NCBI GenBank assembly: GCA_023475835.1
Contig: JAMCVM010000034.1
Location: 1-44,084, forward strand
From: Bacillota bacterium
Lineage (GTDB): Bacteria; Bacillota; Sulfobacillia; Sulfobacillales; Sulfobacillaceae
Direction of reading: 5' to 3'
Length of the DNA: 44,084 nt
Both the position numbers and the translations under genes were made by a program. Of the stretch, positions 32,400-42,446 are shown piece by piece. The number at the start of each line of letters is the position of its first letter. Position 1 is the first letter of the stretch. Under the pieces are notes generated by a model. It ran no database searches. It saw only the letters and a list, made by a program, of their open reading frames with translations, and had not been told where the DNA came from.

Positions 32400-33812
32400 T
32401 CAACTGTTGAAATAAAGTTCAAACTCCATCGGATGCGGACGGAGATTGACCACATCGACCTCGTTTCGACGCTTGTGATCGATCCAAGTGTTCAGCAAAT
32501 CCTCGCTGAAGACGTCGCCTTCCAGCAAAAAGTCGTGGTCCGCTTCTAAAGCCGCCAGCGACTCCGCCAAGGATCCGGGCACACTTTGAATTCTCTCGCG
32601 CTCCCCTTCACTCAAGGCATAGATGTTCTTATCGACCGGACCATAACCCATCTTACGAGGATCCCAGCCGTGCTTGATACCGTCGAGCCCGGCCATCAAA
32701 CAGGCGGCAAAGGCCAAATAAGGATTCGAGGTGGCATCGGGGGTGCGAAACTCGATGCGGCTGGCTTCGGCACGATTGGTGACCGGGATGCGGATGGCCG
32801 CCGAACGGTTTCCTCGTGAAAACACGATGTTCACCGGAGCTTCGTAGCCAGGGACTAGTCGACGATAGGAGTTGGTCGAGGGATTCGTCAAAGCTAACAG
32901 CGCCGGACCATGTTTTAAAATCCCGGCAATGTAGGCCATGCCCACGTCCGAAAGATGGGCATAACTTTCTGCTTGATAAAAGAGCGGCTTGCCGTCTTTC
33001 CACAACGACTGATGCACATGCATCCCACTGCCGTTATCGCCAAACAGGGGCTTGGGCATGAAGGTGACCGTCTTGCCGTGTTGCTGAGCCACATTGCGCA
33101 CCACATACTTATACATCATGACGATATCCGCCATGCGGGTCAACGAGTTAAAGCGAAGATCAATTTCCCCTTGGCCGCCCGAGGCGACCTCGTGATGATG
33201 CATTTCCACCTGAATGCCAATGCTTTGCAAGGCTTTCACCATGGCCGTGCGCACGCCGTAGGTGGCATCCAGGGGGGCGACAGGAAAGTATCCTTCTTTG
33301 GGGCGGATGGTGTGTCCCAAGCCCTCCCGTCCGGAGTTCCAGTACCCTTCCTCCGAGTCAACATAGACAAACGATTCGTGACCGTGACTGGCGTAGCGCA
33401 CCGAATCGAAAATAAAGAATTCGAGTTCCGGCCCCCAGTAACTGATGTCGGCAATTCCCGACTTCTTTAAATAGGCCTCGGCGTTTTGAGCGATGCGCCG
33501 CGGGTCGCGTTGATAGGCTACGCGTTCTGGGTCATAGACATCGGCAATGATGCTGAGCGTGGGAACGGCTGCGAAAGGGTCCACCATCACGGTTTTTAAA
33601 TCAGGCACCATCAGCATGTCGCTCTCTTCGATGCCTCGAAACCCGCGCAAGCTGGATCCATCGAAGGGAATGCCGCCGTCGAGTATTTCTTCATCCACTT
33701 GGCTAATCGGTAAAGTCACATGCTGCCAGATTCCTGGCAGATCAATCAAATGGAAATCCACCATTTCGATTTGTTTCTCGCGAATGAGTCGCATCACTTC
33801 ACTGGTATTCAC
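32400..33812 (-). CDS. glnA: glutamine synthetase type I
   Basis: A 470-residue GSI subunit that makes glutamine from glutamate, ammonia and ATP as a cytoplasmic dodecamer. Motifs are GIPFDGSSLRGFRGIEESDM, GPELEFFIFD (catalytic Glu pair), EMHHHEVASGGQGEIDLRFN, KPLFGDNGSGMHVHQS and NRSAAIRIP. The length and a Tyr at 398 in KNIYALSEGERE, followed by VPGSLAESL, match the beta subtype, in which this Tyr is the adenylylation site in Proteobacteria. Whether it is modified here is unknown. The start is GTG at 33812 with GGAGGG nine bases upstream. A strong promoter lies at 33864-33893. No glnR neighbour is seen. Confidence 0.93.
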   Translation of the reverse strand: MNTSEVMRLIREKQIEMVDFHLIDLPGIWQHVTLPISQVDEEILDGGIPFDGSSLRGFRGIEESDMLMVPDLKTVMVDPFAAVPTLSIIADVYDPERVAYQRDPRRIAQNAEAYLKKSGIADISYWGPELEFFIFDSVRYASHGHESFVYVDSEEGYWNSGREGLGHTIRPKEGYFPVAPLDATYGVRTAMVKALQSIGIQVEMHHHEVASGGQGEIDLRFNSLTRMADIVMMYKYVVRNVAQQHGKTVTFMPKPLFGDNGSGMHVHQSLWKDGKPLFYQAESYAHLSDVGMAYIAGILKHGPALLALTNPSTNSYRRLVPGYEAPVNIVFSRGNRSAAIRIPVTNRAEASRIEFRTPDATSNPYLAFAACLMAGLDGIKHGWDPRKMGYGPVDKNIYALSEGERERIQSVPGSLAESLAALEADHDFLLEGDVFSEDLLNTWIDHKRRNEVDVVNLRPHPMEFELYFNS

Positions 33813-33863
33813 TGTGTAATCCCTCCGCCTCGCGCCTTGTAAGGTTTGCGATATTTCATGTTA

Positions 33864-33893
33864 AGTATAGGGGGAGCGTTGTGACCATGTCAA
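33864..33893 (-). promoter_or_regulatory. sigma-A promoter of glnA
   Basis: On the minus strand a perfect TTGACA (33888-33893) and TATACT (33864-33869) are 18 bp apart, about 50 bp before the glnA GTG and just past the glucokinase stop. Confidence 0.75.
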
Positions 33894-33898
33894 CGGCT

Positions 33899-34846
33899 CT
33901 AGATTCGCGGTGATTTGGCGGGATCGCCGATGATGGCCACCGCAATCGCACCGATGAGCCCCGTGTCATCACCGAGGCTGCTTAAGAACAACTCGGTCTC
34001 GTGATACAAGGTAGGCATACTGTAGAACTCGGTCCAATGGGTAATTCGCGCCAAAAATGGCAGCCCCGCGTTCATCACTCCCCCGCCCAGGACAATCCGT
34101 TCTGGGTTGACCAAATTGACTAAAATGCCAAGGCCGTGTCCCAGGTATTGAGCAATCTGTTCGACGATCTCCGAAGACACTGGGTCTTGTTGCTGCCATC
34201 CTCGAATCACGTCTTTGGCGCCGATGTCGGCCGGATCCAGCGAGCGCAAATAGGCACTTGCGGAGGCCCGCTCGCGGCCAATTCGGCCCATGGCCGTCCC
34301 ACTGGCCACCGCTTCCAGGCAGCCAGTCAGACCGCAATTGCAAGGGGGTCCCGCCGGATCGATAACAATGTGACCAATTTCGGCGGCATTGCCGTGCGGG
34401 CCGCCATAGGGGGCGCCGTTGAGGACCAGACCGGCGCCTACTCCAGTCGATACCGTGATATAAGCCATGTCTTGGCTATTCTTCCCCTGACCGAACATCC
34501 ACTCACCAACGGCGGCTGCGTTCCCATCGTTTTGCAAATAAGCAGGGCGATCCAGTCGCGCGCTCAGGCTTTCAGCCAGGGCGATGCCATCCCATCCCGG
34601 TAGATTGGCCGGCTGGGCGAGGCGCCCATTATGAAACGGACCGGGACTGCCGATGCCTATCCGAGTAATATCTTGACCGTGTTTGGTGCCAAGGCGCTTG
34701 CCGATTTCTGCGACCCGATCTAGCGTAGCCTCCGGTGTCTTGGTCTCAGCGACTAAGAAGCGATCTTGTTCGATTAACTTGCCTGATTCACTAGCTAATC
34801 CGATCGCGATTTTTGTTCCTCCGATGTCCACTCCTAAGAGCGCCAT
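33899..34846 (-). CDS. glcK: ROK-family glucokinase
   Basis: A 315-residue kinase. The ATP phosphate motif GVDIGGTKIAIGL opens the protein. Sugar-binding QNDGNAAAVGEW, STGVGAGLVLNG and the EIGHIVIDPAGPPCNCGLTG segment follow, with the zinc-binding His and three Cys that mark ROK sugar kinases, then CLEAVASGTAM. Lack of an N-terminal winged helix means it is an enzyme, not a ROK repressor. It phosphorylates glucose in the cytoplasm and is divergent from the tkt operon, supplying glucose 6-phosphate to zwf. GGAGGGG lies four to five bases before the ATG. Confidence 0.88.
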   Translation of the reverse strand: MALLGVDIGGTKIAIGLASESGKLIEQDRFLVAETKTPEATLDRVAEIGKRLGTKHGQDITRIGIGSPGPFHNGRLAQPANLPGWDGIALAESLSARLDRPAYLQNDGNAAAVGEWMFGQGKNSQDMAYITVSTGVGAGLVLNGAPYGGPHGNAAEIGHIVIDPAGPPCNCGLTGCLEAVASGTAMGRIGRERASASAYLRSLDPADIGAKDVIRGWQQQDPVSSEIVEQIAQYLGHGLGILVNLVNPERIVLGGGVMNAGLPFLARITHWTEFYSMPTLYHETELFLSSLGDDTGLIGAIAVAIIGDPAKSPRI

Positions 34847-34916
34847 AAAATCCCCTCCAATTTGTCAGTGTGCCTCTAGGGTACCATGACTGAGGAAGAC
34901 CTGGCGCGGTGTACGT

Positions 34917-34945
34917 TTGCTAGGAAGATCATCGAAGTCTACAAT
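34917..34945 (+). promoter_or_regulatory. sigma-A-like promoter of the pentose phosphate operon
   Basis: TTGCTA (34917-34922) and TACAAT (34940-34945) with a 17-bp spacer lie about 130 bp before the tkt start in the divergent region shared with the glucokinase. Confidence 0.5.
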
Positions 34946-35076
34946 GGATAAGGACAAGTTAGCGGTCGTGGCCTAAAAAGTCGGCGGCTAAAACTGTGTA
35001 GCACTGAAGAACCTAATTCCCGTTTGGGTACAGACCGTGAAAAGTCTTGGCGTGGAATTAGATGGAGGGTGATTGG

Positions 35077-37077
35077 ATGCCAGACAAATTGATGAGTGTA
35101 CGGGCGATTAACGCCATTAGATTTTTAGCGATTGACGGAGTGCAGCAGGCGAATGCGGGCCATCCGGGCATGCCGATGGGGGCGGCTCCGATGGCGTTTA
35201 CTTTATGGACCCAATTCTTAAGACATAATCCGAAAGATCCCATGTGGCCCAATCGAGATCGTTTTGTTTTATCGGCAGGCCATGGCTCGATGTTATTGTA
35301 CGCATTGCTTTACTTGACCGGCTACGATCTTCCCCTATCAGAATTGGAACGTTTTCGTCAACTCGGTTCCAAAACTCCCGGACATCCGGAATATGGGTTA
35401 ACCCCCGGGGTGGAAACCACTACCGGTCCCCTCGCCCAAGGCTTTGCTACGGCGGTGGGCATGGCTATGGCTGAAGTTCATCTCGCCGCGCGATATAATC
35501 GTCCCAATCATCCGGTCGTGGATCATTATACATACGGCATCGTGAGTGACGGCGATCTAATGGAAGGTCTGTCAGGAGAGTCTGCCTCGCTGGCCGGCCA
35601 TTTGGGCCTCGGCAAGATCATTTTTCTCTATGACGACAACCATATTTCCATCGAAGGCAAGACCGAGATTACGTTTACTGAGGATGTGCTCAAACGTTTT
35701 GATGCTTATGGCTGGCATACTCAAAGGGTGACCAACGGAACGGATACGGTCGCGATTGCCGAGGCGATTGCGGCCGCTCAACTGGCCACGGACCGTCCTA
35801 GCTTGATTGCCGTTCGCACTCACATTGCTGAGGGCAGCCCCAATAAGCATGATTCCGCTTCCGCCCATGGCAGTCCGCTCGGCGTCGAGGAAGTGCGCCT
35901 GACCCGAGAGAATTTAGGCTGGACCGACGGCCCCTTCCAAGTTCCTGACGATATTCGTCAGTTTTTCTTGACCGCTCAAGCCAAGGGAGAAGCATGGCAG
36001 CGGGCGTGGCAGGATCAGGTGTGGGCACCGTACGCTGGAGAATATCCGGATTTGGCTCGGGAATTGGAGCAAGCGTGGCGACGAGGCCTGCCTTCAAATT
36101 GGGACCAGGATTTGCCGGTGAGTGAGGTCGGATCGAGTGTAGCTACTCGGAGCGCTTCGGGAGCCGTACTGAACGCCCTGGCCGCGAAAGTCCCCTCATT
36201 GTTTGGGGGTTCGGCCGACTTGTCTCCTTCGACGGACACCTATTTAAAGGGAGCCGGCGATTTTTCGCCCCAAGACTACGCCGGTAAGAACATCCACTTT
36301 GGCGTGCGCGAGCATGCCATGGCGGCGGCTCTAAACGGTATGACGCTTCATGGGGGATTGCGAGTATTTGGGGGGACATTTCTGATCTTTTCCGATTACT
36401 GTAAACCCGCGATTCGCTTGTCGGCACTGATGCATCAACCGGTGGTTTATGTGTTTACTCACGATTCGATTGGACTCGGTGAAGACGGGCCTACTCATCA
36501 GCCGATTGAGCAGTTGGCCGGTCTTCGTGCGATACCCGGACTTTGGGTGGTTCGTCCGGCAGATGCCAACGAAACCCGAGAAGCCTGGAAGGTCGCTATG
36601 ACTTCGGTCGACCACCCAGTGGCTTTAGTCTTAAGTCGGCAAAAATTACCGGTACTGCCGATTAAATCCCCTGACGTTGCTAAAGGTGCCTATATTGCTC
36701 GCGACAGCGCGCAGTTGGATGTGATCTTGATGGCGACGGGCTCTGAGGTCTCTTTGGCTTTTCAAGCGGCTGAAGCGTTAGATGCACAAGGGGTTGGTGT
36801 CCGCGTGGTCAGCATGCCGTCGTGGGAGTTGTTCGATCAGATGCCAGAGGCGTATCGGCAATCGGTGTTGCCTCCGGCCGTCACCGCCCGCGTGGCCATT
36901 GAAGCCGCAAGCCCAATGGGGTGGGCACGTTTTGTCGGACCGCAGGGACGAATCGTCGCCATGAACAGTTTTGGGGAGTCCGGGCGGATTGAAGATCTAC
37001 TGCCCCACTTTGGATTTACCGTGGACCACGTGGTCAGCGAAGCGCGAGCCGCGATGGCCGCTCAGCACACTAAATAG
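35077..37077 (+). CDS. tkt: transketolase
   Basis: A 666-residue thiamine-diphosphate enzyme exchanging two-carbon units between sugar phosphates. N-terminal [14 protein letters not shown], the TPP/metal motif [20 protein letters not shown] with a later Asn-containing [27 protein letters not shown], and the catalytic Glu in [15 protein letters not shown] are all present, with [15 protein letters not shown] further on. The length is normal. The start is ATG 35077, eight bases after GGAGG; an upstream in-frame ATG at 35062 overlaps that ribosome binding site. It leads the operon and is followed by tal-pgi 26 bp downstream. Confidence 0.95.
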   Translation: MPDKLMSVRAINAIRFLAIDGVQQANAGHPGMPMGAAPMAFTLWTQFLRHNPKDPMWPNRDRFVLSAGHGSMLLYALLYLTGYDLPLSELERFRQLGSKTPGHPEYGLTPGVETTTGPLAQGFATAVGMAMAEVHLAARYNRPNHPVVDHYTYGIVSDGDLMEGLSGESASLAGHLGLGKIIFLYDDNHISIEGKTEITFTEDVLKRFDAYGWHTQRVTNGTDTVAIAEAIAAAQLATDRPSLIAVRTHIAEGSPNKHDSASAHGSPLGVEEVRLTRENLGWTDGPFQVPDDIRQFFLTAQAKGEAWQRAWQDQVWAPYAGEYPDLARELEQAWRRGLPSNWDQDLPVSEVGSSVATRSASGAVLNALAAKVPSLFGGSADLSPSTDTYLKGAGDFSPQDYAGKNIHFGVREHAMAAALNGMTLHGGLRVFGGTFLIFSDYCKPAIRLSALMHQPVVYVFTHDSIGLGEDGPTHQPIEQLAGLRAIPGLWVVRPADANETREAWKVAMTSVDHPVALVLSRQKLPVLPIKSPDVAKGAYIARDSAQLDVILMATGSEVSLAFQAAEALDAQGVGVRVVSMPSWELFDQMPEAYRQSVLPPAVTARVAIEAASPMGWARFVGPQGRIVAMNSFGESGRIEDLLPHFGFTVDHVVSEARAAMAAQHTK

Positions 37078-37103
37078 GCAAGATAGAACAAGGAGGCACG
37101 CTT

Positions 37104-39884
37104 ATGACTTCCATTGAACAATTAAACCAGTTGGGACAAAGCGTTTGGTACGATAATATTCAACGCGGTCTCATAGATTCCGGCGCCTTGGCCGAATTGA
37201 TAGCCAAAGGGGTGAGTGGAATCACGTCCAATCCCACCATTTTTGAAAAGGCGATCGGCGGGTCGCATGATTACGATCAAGCCATTCGTGACGGTGTCAT
37301 GCGTTCGCTTTCCCTAAATGCCATCTACGACCAACTAACGCTCGAAGATATCGCTCGCGGAGCGGATCTTCTTCGTCCGGTGTACGATCGCACTGATGGG
37401 GCTGACGGATTCATTAGTATCGAAGTGCCCCCGACTTTGGCTCGCGATACCGAAAAGACCCTGATCGAAGCGCGACGGCTGTTTAACACACTCGGCCGAC
37501 CTAACGTGATGATTAAGGTACCCGCCACAGAGCAAGGAATTCCGGCAATCCAGCAACTAATCAGTGAAGGCATTAATGTCAACGTCACCCTCATTTTCAG
37601 CCTAAAGGCATATGCTCAGGTCATGGATGCGTTTTTGAACGGACTTGAGATGCGTGCCCACCGCGGCGAACCCGTCGATCATGTCAACTCCGTCGCCAGT
37701 TTCTTTGTGAGTCGGTTAGACACCTTGGTAGACCGTTTGATTCAAGAACGGCATCAGAACCCCGATCTTTCGGGCAAGGCAGCGATTGCTAACGCCAAGA
37801 TGGCCTATCAATTGTTTCGTACTCGATTTTCGGGTCCCCAGTTCGCCAAACTGGCGGCGAAAGGTGCTCGCGTCCAGAGGCCGCTTTGGGCGTCGACTAG
37901 CACAAAAAACCCCAGCTATCCAGAACTGCTCTATGTTCGAGGCCTCATCGGCCCGGATACGGTGAACACGATGCCGCCGGCAACGGTCGACGCCGTGCTT
38001 AAAGCCTCCGATTACGCACGAACGGTGGATCAGGACCTGGCCGCGGCCAAAGCCCATTTAGATGCTTTGGCGTCCCACGGTATTGAGATGGACGAAGTGA
38101 CGGACCAACTGCTGCGAGAAGGCGTAGAGAGCTTTGAAGCCTCCTTCGTCAGTTTATTTCGAGGCCTCGCGGAAAAGCGGTTGAGCGTGTTGCGGGAGTT
38201 GCATCCCGACCAGTACGCTTTAGGAGCTTATCAAGCGGCTATCGAGACTGAGGCGGCAAAATTGACCGATGCTAAAGCCGTGGATCGCCTCTTTAGTCAT
38301 GATGCCACCTTATGGAGTGCTGAGGCGGAGCACCAGGCCATTATTACCAACGCGCTGGGATGGCTGACCGTCCCCGAGTGGGCCGCGCCAAAAGCGCAAG
38401 ATCTGGAGGCTTTTGCTCGCCAGGTTCGCCAAGAAGGCTACACGGATGCGGTGGTGTTAGGCATGGGTGGATCAAGCCTGGTGTCTGACGTCTTGATTGA
38501 AGCGTTCCCTCAGGGAGAACAGGGACTCACCCTGCACGTGCTGGATACCACGAATCCTCTTTTCATTGAAGAATTGGGAAAATCCTTGCCACTGGAACAT
38601 ACCTTGTTTATCGTCGCATCGAAGTCGGGTACCACCACCGAACCGAATGCCTTTTACCACTACTTCTGGAAGTTGGTAACCGATCACTCTATTGTCCATC
38701 CCGAAAACCATTTCATCGCGATCACCGATCCGGCTACCAGTTTGGAGAAAGAAGCGACGGAAAAGCATTTTCGTCGGGTCTTCATCAACCCGGCTGACAT
38801 CGGCGGCCGTTATTCGGCACTTTCATTGTTTGGTTTGGTGCCGGCGGCGCTTAAGGGCCTGGCTGTGAGCGACATGCTCGACAGGGCGTTGGCTGTCTCT
38901 AAGCTCTGCCACCAGCCCAAGATTGAGCAAAATCCCGGAGCCTTTTTAGGCGTGGTTCTGGGCACGTTGGCTCGATCCGGTCGAGACAAGGTGACCTTTC
39001 TCTTGCCGCAGGGCATTAGTCATATGGCGGATTGGATCGAGCAATTGTTAGCGGAGTCCACCGGAAAACAGGGACGGGGCCTAATTCCCATCGCCCACGA
39101 GGATGAAATTCAAGCTAGCGCTTATGGCCAAGACCGTGTGTTTGTGACCTATCGCACGCCGAGTCATCCGACGCGCACTAAGCTGATCGACGAGTTGGTC
39201 GAGTTGGGTCATCCTGTCGTCGATTTCTATTTGGATCAGACGATGGACTTGGCCGGTGAGTTCTTTCGCTGGGAAGTAGCGACCGCGTTAGCCGGGGCCG
39301 TTCTGGGCATCGATGCCTTCGACCAGCCCAACGTTCAAGAGAGTAAAGACAACACCAAGCGGCTTTTGCAATACCATGCTGACCACGGCGGGTTGCCGGA
39401 AACCCCGGTGGACTGGGGCCAAGGGCCGTGGGAGGTCCGATCCAACCGCATCAGCGTTGCCGGGGTCAAAGCGCCTACCGATCTTTGGGTTGCATTGCAA
39501 GCCGTGTGCCAACCCGGGGACTATCTTGCGCTATTGGCCTACGTGAATCCCTCTCGAACTGCTCACACCGATTTACAAAGGCTTCGCGGGCAACTCCAGC
39601 AAGTACTGCCCGTCGCGACCACGCTGGGATTTGGTCCGAGATTCTTGCATTCCACGGGGCAGTTGCACAAGGGCGGACCCGACAGTGGGGTTTTCGTTCA
39701 AATCATCGAAGTAGGTGGCCCCGACGTCGAGGTGCCGAACCAAGGTTATGATTTCGAAACCTTGATTTTAGCCCAAGCGTTGGGGGACTATGAGTCGTTG
39801 GTCGGGAAAAACCGCAGAGTGTTGAGCATTCGCATCCACGGCAGTTTTAGCGCTCAACTGCGAAAACTCATGGAGCATGCGTAA
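37104..39884 (+). CDS. tal-pgi: bifunctional transaldolase/glucose-6-phosphate isomerase
   Basis: A 926-residue fusion. Residues 1 to about 370 are a transaldolase (SVWYDNIQRGLIDSG, KGVSGITSNPTIFEKA, NVMIKVPATEQGIPA, INVNVTLIFSL, and the Schiff-base Lys region PLWASTSTKNPSYP). Residues about 375-926 are a glucose-6-phosphate isomerase (VVLGMGGSSLVSDVL, ASKSGTTTEPNAF, FINPADIGGRYSALS, GKQGRGLIPI). Both active sites look complete. The first half moves dihydroxyacetone units between sugar phosphates and the second interconverts glucose 6- and fructose 6-phosphate. Fusions of this type are known in Actinobacteria, Acidobacteria and some acidophiles. AAGGAGG lies about eight bases before the ATG. 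It sits between tkt and gnd. Confidence 0.93.
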   Translation: MTSIEQLNQLGQSVWYDNIQRGLIDSGALAELIAKGVSGITSNPTIFEKAIGGSHDYDQAIRDGVMRSLSLNAIYDQLTLEDIARGADLLRPVYDRTDGADGFISIEVPPTLARDTEKTLIEARRLFNTLGRPNVMIKVPATEQGIPAIQQLISEGINVNVTLIFSLKAYAQVMDAFLNGLEMRAHRGEPVDHVNSVASFFVSRLDTLVDRLIQERHQNPDLSGKAAIANAKMAYQLFRTRFSGPQFAKLAAKGARVQRPLWASTSTKNPSYPELLYVRGLIGPDTVNTMPPATVDAVLKASDYARTVDQDLAAAKAHLDALASHGIEMDEVTDQLLREGVESFEASFVSLFRGLAEKRLSVLRELHPDQYALGAYQAAIETEAAKLTDAKAVDRLFSHDATLWSAEAEHQAIITNALGWLTVPEWAAPKAQDLEAFARQVRQEGYTDAVVLGMGGSSLVSDVLIEAFPQGEQGLTLHVLDTTNPLFIEELGKSLPLEHTLFIVASKSGTTTEPNAFYHYFWKLVTDHSIVHPENHFIAITDPATSLEKEATEKHFRRVFINPADIGGRYSALSLFGLVPAALKGLAVSDMLDRALAVSKLCHQPKIEQNPGAFLGVVLGTLARSGRDKVTFLLPQGISHMADWIEQLLAESTGKQGRGLIPIAHEDEIQASAYGQDRVFVTYRTPSHPTRTKLIDELVELGHPVVDFYLDQTMDLAGEFFRWEVATALAGAVLGIDAFDQPNVQESKDNTKRLLQYHADHGGLPETPVDWGQGPWEVRSNRISVAGVKAPTDLWVALQAVCQPGDYLALLAYVNPSRTAHTDLQRLRGQLQQVLPVATTLGFGPRFLHSTGQLHKGGPDSGVFVQIIEVGGPDVEVPNQGYDFETLILAQALGDYESLVGKNRRVLSIRIHGSFSAQLRKLMEHA

Positions 39885-39912
39885 CCAAGACCACGACAAG
39901 GAGGTTGAATTG

Positions 39913-40809
39913 ATGCAAGTTGGCATGATAGGCCTGGGCCGCATGGGCGGCAATATGGTGGAACGCTTAATCCGTCACGGTCATCAAGTCGTGGCTTACG
40001 ATCGGGATTCAGAGGCGGTGGCACGAGTGCAAAAGCTGGGTGCCACCCCGGCTTCTTCTTTGGAATCCTTAGTCTCCGAAATGTCCGCACCTCGAGTCAT
40101 TTGGGTGATGGTTCCGGCCGGCGAGGCGACCGAATCGACGATTGCCACGCTCGCTAGCGCGATGGATCCCGGCGATCTCATTATTGATGGCGGGAACTCC
40201 AATTTCCGTGATGGCATGCGTCGGGGCCAGGAACTGGCCGAGCGTCATTTAGGCTTTATCGACGCCGGAACCAGCGGCGGAGTGTGGGGACTAGAAAACG
40301 GCTACTGCCTGATGGTTGGTGGCACCGAAGAATCGGTAGCTAAGGCTCTGCCTATTTTTACGGCCTTGGCACCAAAAGGCGGCTTTTTGCATGCCGGTCC
40401 GGTCGGATCGGGGCACTTCGTAAAAATGGTCCACAATGGCATTGAGTACGGCTTGTTAGCTGCCTACGGTGAGGGCTTTGAAATCTTGAAGGAATCGGAG
40501 TTTCCCTTAGACTTGCCCGCAATTTCCGAACTCTGGCGTCATGGGAGCGTGGTTCGATCATGGCTTTTGGACCTGCTCACCGATGCGTACGCGAAGAACC
40601 CAGAATTCAAGGGAATCCGTGGATTTGTCGAGGATTCCGGAGAGGGCCGATGGACTGTGGCGGAGGCGATCGCGGAGAACGTTCCCGCTCCGGTTATTAC
40701 CTTGTCCCTGCTCAGCCGCCTGGCCTCGAGGCAAGACGAGTCGTACAGTGCCAAGGTGATTTCCGCGCTGCGCAATGAATTTGGCGGACACCCGATCAAG
40801 CCGGAGTAA
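39913..40809 (+). CDS. gnd: 6-phosphogluconate dehydrogenase, decarboxylating, short form
   Basis: A 298-residue enzyme converting 6-phosphogluconate to ribulose 5-phosphate and CO2. GMIGLGRMGGNMVERL is the nucleotide fold, followed by DGGNSNFRDGMRRGQEL, FIDAGTSGGVWGLENGYCLM and the catalytic GHFVKMVHNGIEYG. It belongs to the short (about 300-residue) class, which often prefers NAD, rather than the 470-residue NADP class. AspArg after the second strand (YDRDSE) is compatible with either cofactor. I chose ATG 39913 because AAGGAGG stands nine bases upstream; the frame open to 39877 overlaps the tal-pgi end. Confidence 0.93.
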   Translation: MQVGMIGLGRMGGNMVERLIRHGHQVVAYDRDSEAVARVQKLGATPASSLESLVSEMSAPRVIWVMVPAGEATESTIATLASAMDPGDLIIDGGNSNFRDGMRRGQELAERHLGFIDAGTSGGVWGLENGYCLMVGGTEESVAKALPIFTALAPKGGFLHAGPVGSGHFVKMVHNGIEYGLLAAYGEGFEILKESEFPLDLPAISELWRHGSVVRSWLLDLLTDAYAKNPEFKGIRGFVEDSGEGRWTVAEAIAENVPAPVITLSLLSRLASRQDESYSAKVISALRNEFGGHPIKPE

Positions 40810-40836
40810 TAGCAGACTGCCGAAAAGGGGAGCACT

Positions 40837-42366
40837 ATGGAGCAGACCGTTTTGAATCTACCTAGCGAGACCACCGGGGACAGACATCCTGCGCCATTTG
40901 TGATGGTGATTTTTGGCGCGGCCGGTGATCTATCGCATCGCAAACTGTTTCCCGCGTTATACAACTTGGTCGTCGACCAATGGTTGCCGGAAGAGGTGGC
41001 GGTCGTAGGTGTGGCGCGCCAGAAGAACGATTCCGCATCTTTTCGAGCCTCCATCACCCAGTCGGTGCGGAAATTTTCTCGACGACCCGTGGACGAAGCG
41101 GTGTGGTCGAAATTCGAGGCTAACGTGCATTATGTCGAAGGCGACTTTGGCAAGCCTGAAGTGTATGATCGCTTGAAGGATGCATTGGAGATGGTCGAAA
41201 AGGAGATGCCAGCGGCGACCAATCGTCTCTATTATTTGGCGACTCCGCCTTCGTTCTACCCGGTCATCGCTGAACAACTGGGACGAGTCGGTTTAAACAA
41301 TCCGCGCGACCCGGCCGCCTGGGTGCGAATTGTGGTCGAAAAGCCGTTCGGACGAGACCTAGACTCGGCTAAAGCCTTGAATCAGGACTTGCACCAAGTC
41401 TTTGGCGAAAATCAGATTTTCCGCATCGACCATTACTTGGGCAAAGAGACGGTGCAGAACATTTTGGTGTTTCGGTTCGCCAATGGGATCTTCGAGCCGC
41501 TGTGGAACCGTCGCTACATCGATCACGTGCAAATTACGGTGGCCGAATCGCTGGGTATCGAGGGCCGCGGTCACTATTACGACCACGCCGGAGCGATCCG
41601 CGACATGATTCAGAATCACATGATGCAATTGCTTTGTCTTATCGCTATGGAACCGCCGGTCGTGAACGAGGCCGATTCTGTACGCGATGAGAAGGTGAAA
41701 GTGCTTCGCGCCATCCATCCCCTGTCGACCCGCGAGGTCGCAGAAAATACGGTGCGGGCACAGTATGAGGGTGGCACCGCCGAGGGCAAGGCGGTCGTCG
41801 GCTACTTGGATGAACCGGATGTTCCATCGGATAGTCGCACCGAAACGTTTGTTGCGCTCCGCCTTTTCATCGATAACTGGCGTTGGGCGGGGGTGCCCTT
41901 CTTTCTGCGAACGGGAAAACATTTGGGCAAACGGGTCACAGAAATAGTCATCCAATTTAAAGGGGTCCCCCACCCTTTCTTTCGTCAGTCTGGCTCCGAA
42001 TTGGAGGCCAATCAACTTATTTTGAAGATCCAACCGGACGAAGGGATTTCTTTGCGCTTTGGCGCCAAAGTTCCGGGGAATCAGATGCGGGTGCGCACGG
42101 TCAACATGAACTTTTTATATAACACCTCATTCGACGATGCCGCGCCCGAAGCCTATGAACGCTTACTGTTGGACGCGATGTTTGGAGATTCGACGCTATT
42201 TACCCGAAAGGACGAAGTAGAGACCGCATGGGCTTTAGTTTCGTCCATTCTTCAGGTGTGGGATCGCGGTCGGGGCCCGATTCCTACCTACGCAGCGGGG
42301 TCTTGGGGACCAAAGGAAGCAGACGCGCTCATTGCCCGCGATGGATTTGAGTGGCGCCTACCATAG
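40837..42366 (+). CDS. zwf: glucose-6-phosphate 1-dehydrogenase
   Basis: A 509-residue enzyme oxidising glucose 6-phosphate to 6-phosphogluconolactone. The nucleotide motif is VIFGAAGDLSHRKLFPALYN. The substrate signature is FRIDHYLGKETVQNI, with the catalytic His in the nearby ESLGIEGRGHYYDHAGAIRD segment and VEKPFGRDL before it. FFLRTGKHLGKRVTEI is also conserved. The length is typical. AAAGGGGAG lies five bases before the ATG, and the gene is 27 bp after gnd. A long hairpin follows directly after the stop. Confidence 0.95.
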   Translation: MEQTVLNLPSETTGDRHPAPFVMVIFGAAGDLSHRKLFPALYNLVVDQWLPEEVAVVGVARQKNDSASFRASITQSVRKFSRRPVDEAVWSKFEANVHYVEGDFGKPEVYDRLKDALEMVEKEMPAATNRLYYLATPPSFYPVIAEQLGRVGLNNPRDPAAWVRIVVEKPFGRDLDSAKALNQDLHQVFGENQIFRIDHYLGKETVQNILVFRFANGIFEPLWNRRYIDHVQITVAESLGIEGRGHYYDHAGAIRDMIQNHMMQLLCLIAMEPPVVNEADSVRDEKVKVLRAIHPLSTREVAENTVRAQYEGGTAEGKAVVGYLDEPDVPSDSRTETFVALRLFIDNWRWAGVPFFLRTGKHLGKRVTEIVIQFKGVPHPFFRQSGSELEANQLILKIQPDEGISLRFGAKVPGNQMRVRTVNMNFLYNTSFDDAAPEAYERLLLDAMFGDSTLFTRKDEVETAWALVSSILQVWDRGRGPIPTYAAGSWGPKEADALIARDGFEWRLP

Positions 42367-42370
42367 ACTG

Positions 42371-42410
42371 GGCTATCGAAGCGGGCAAAGCCACGCCCGC
42401 TTCGATAGCC
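42371..42410 (+). other. perfect 16-bp hairpin between zwf and pgl
   Basis: GGCTATCGAAGCGGGC (42371-42386) and its exact complement (42395-42410) enclose an eight-base loop, four bases after the zwf stop and 36 before the pgl start. No T run follows. It may stabilise the zwf 3' end, attenuate transcription, or bind a protein. Confidence 0.7.
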
Positions 42411-42446
42411 TCATCGTTGGTTCAGCCAGAGTCAAAGGAGGACAGC

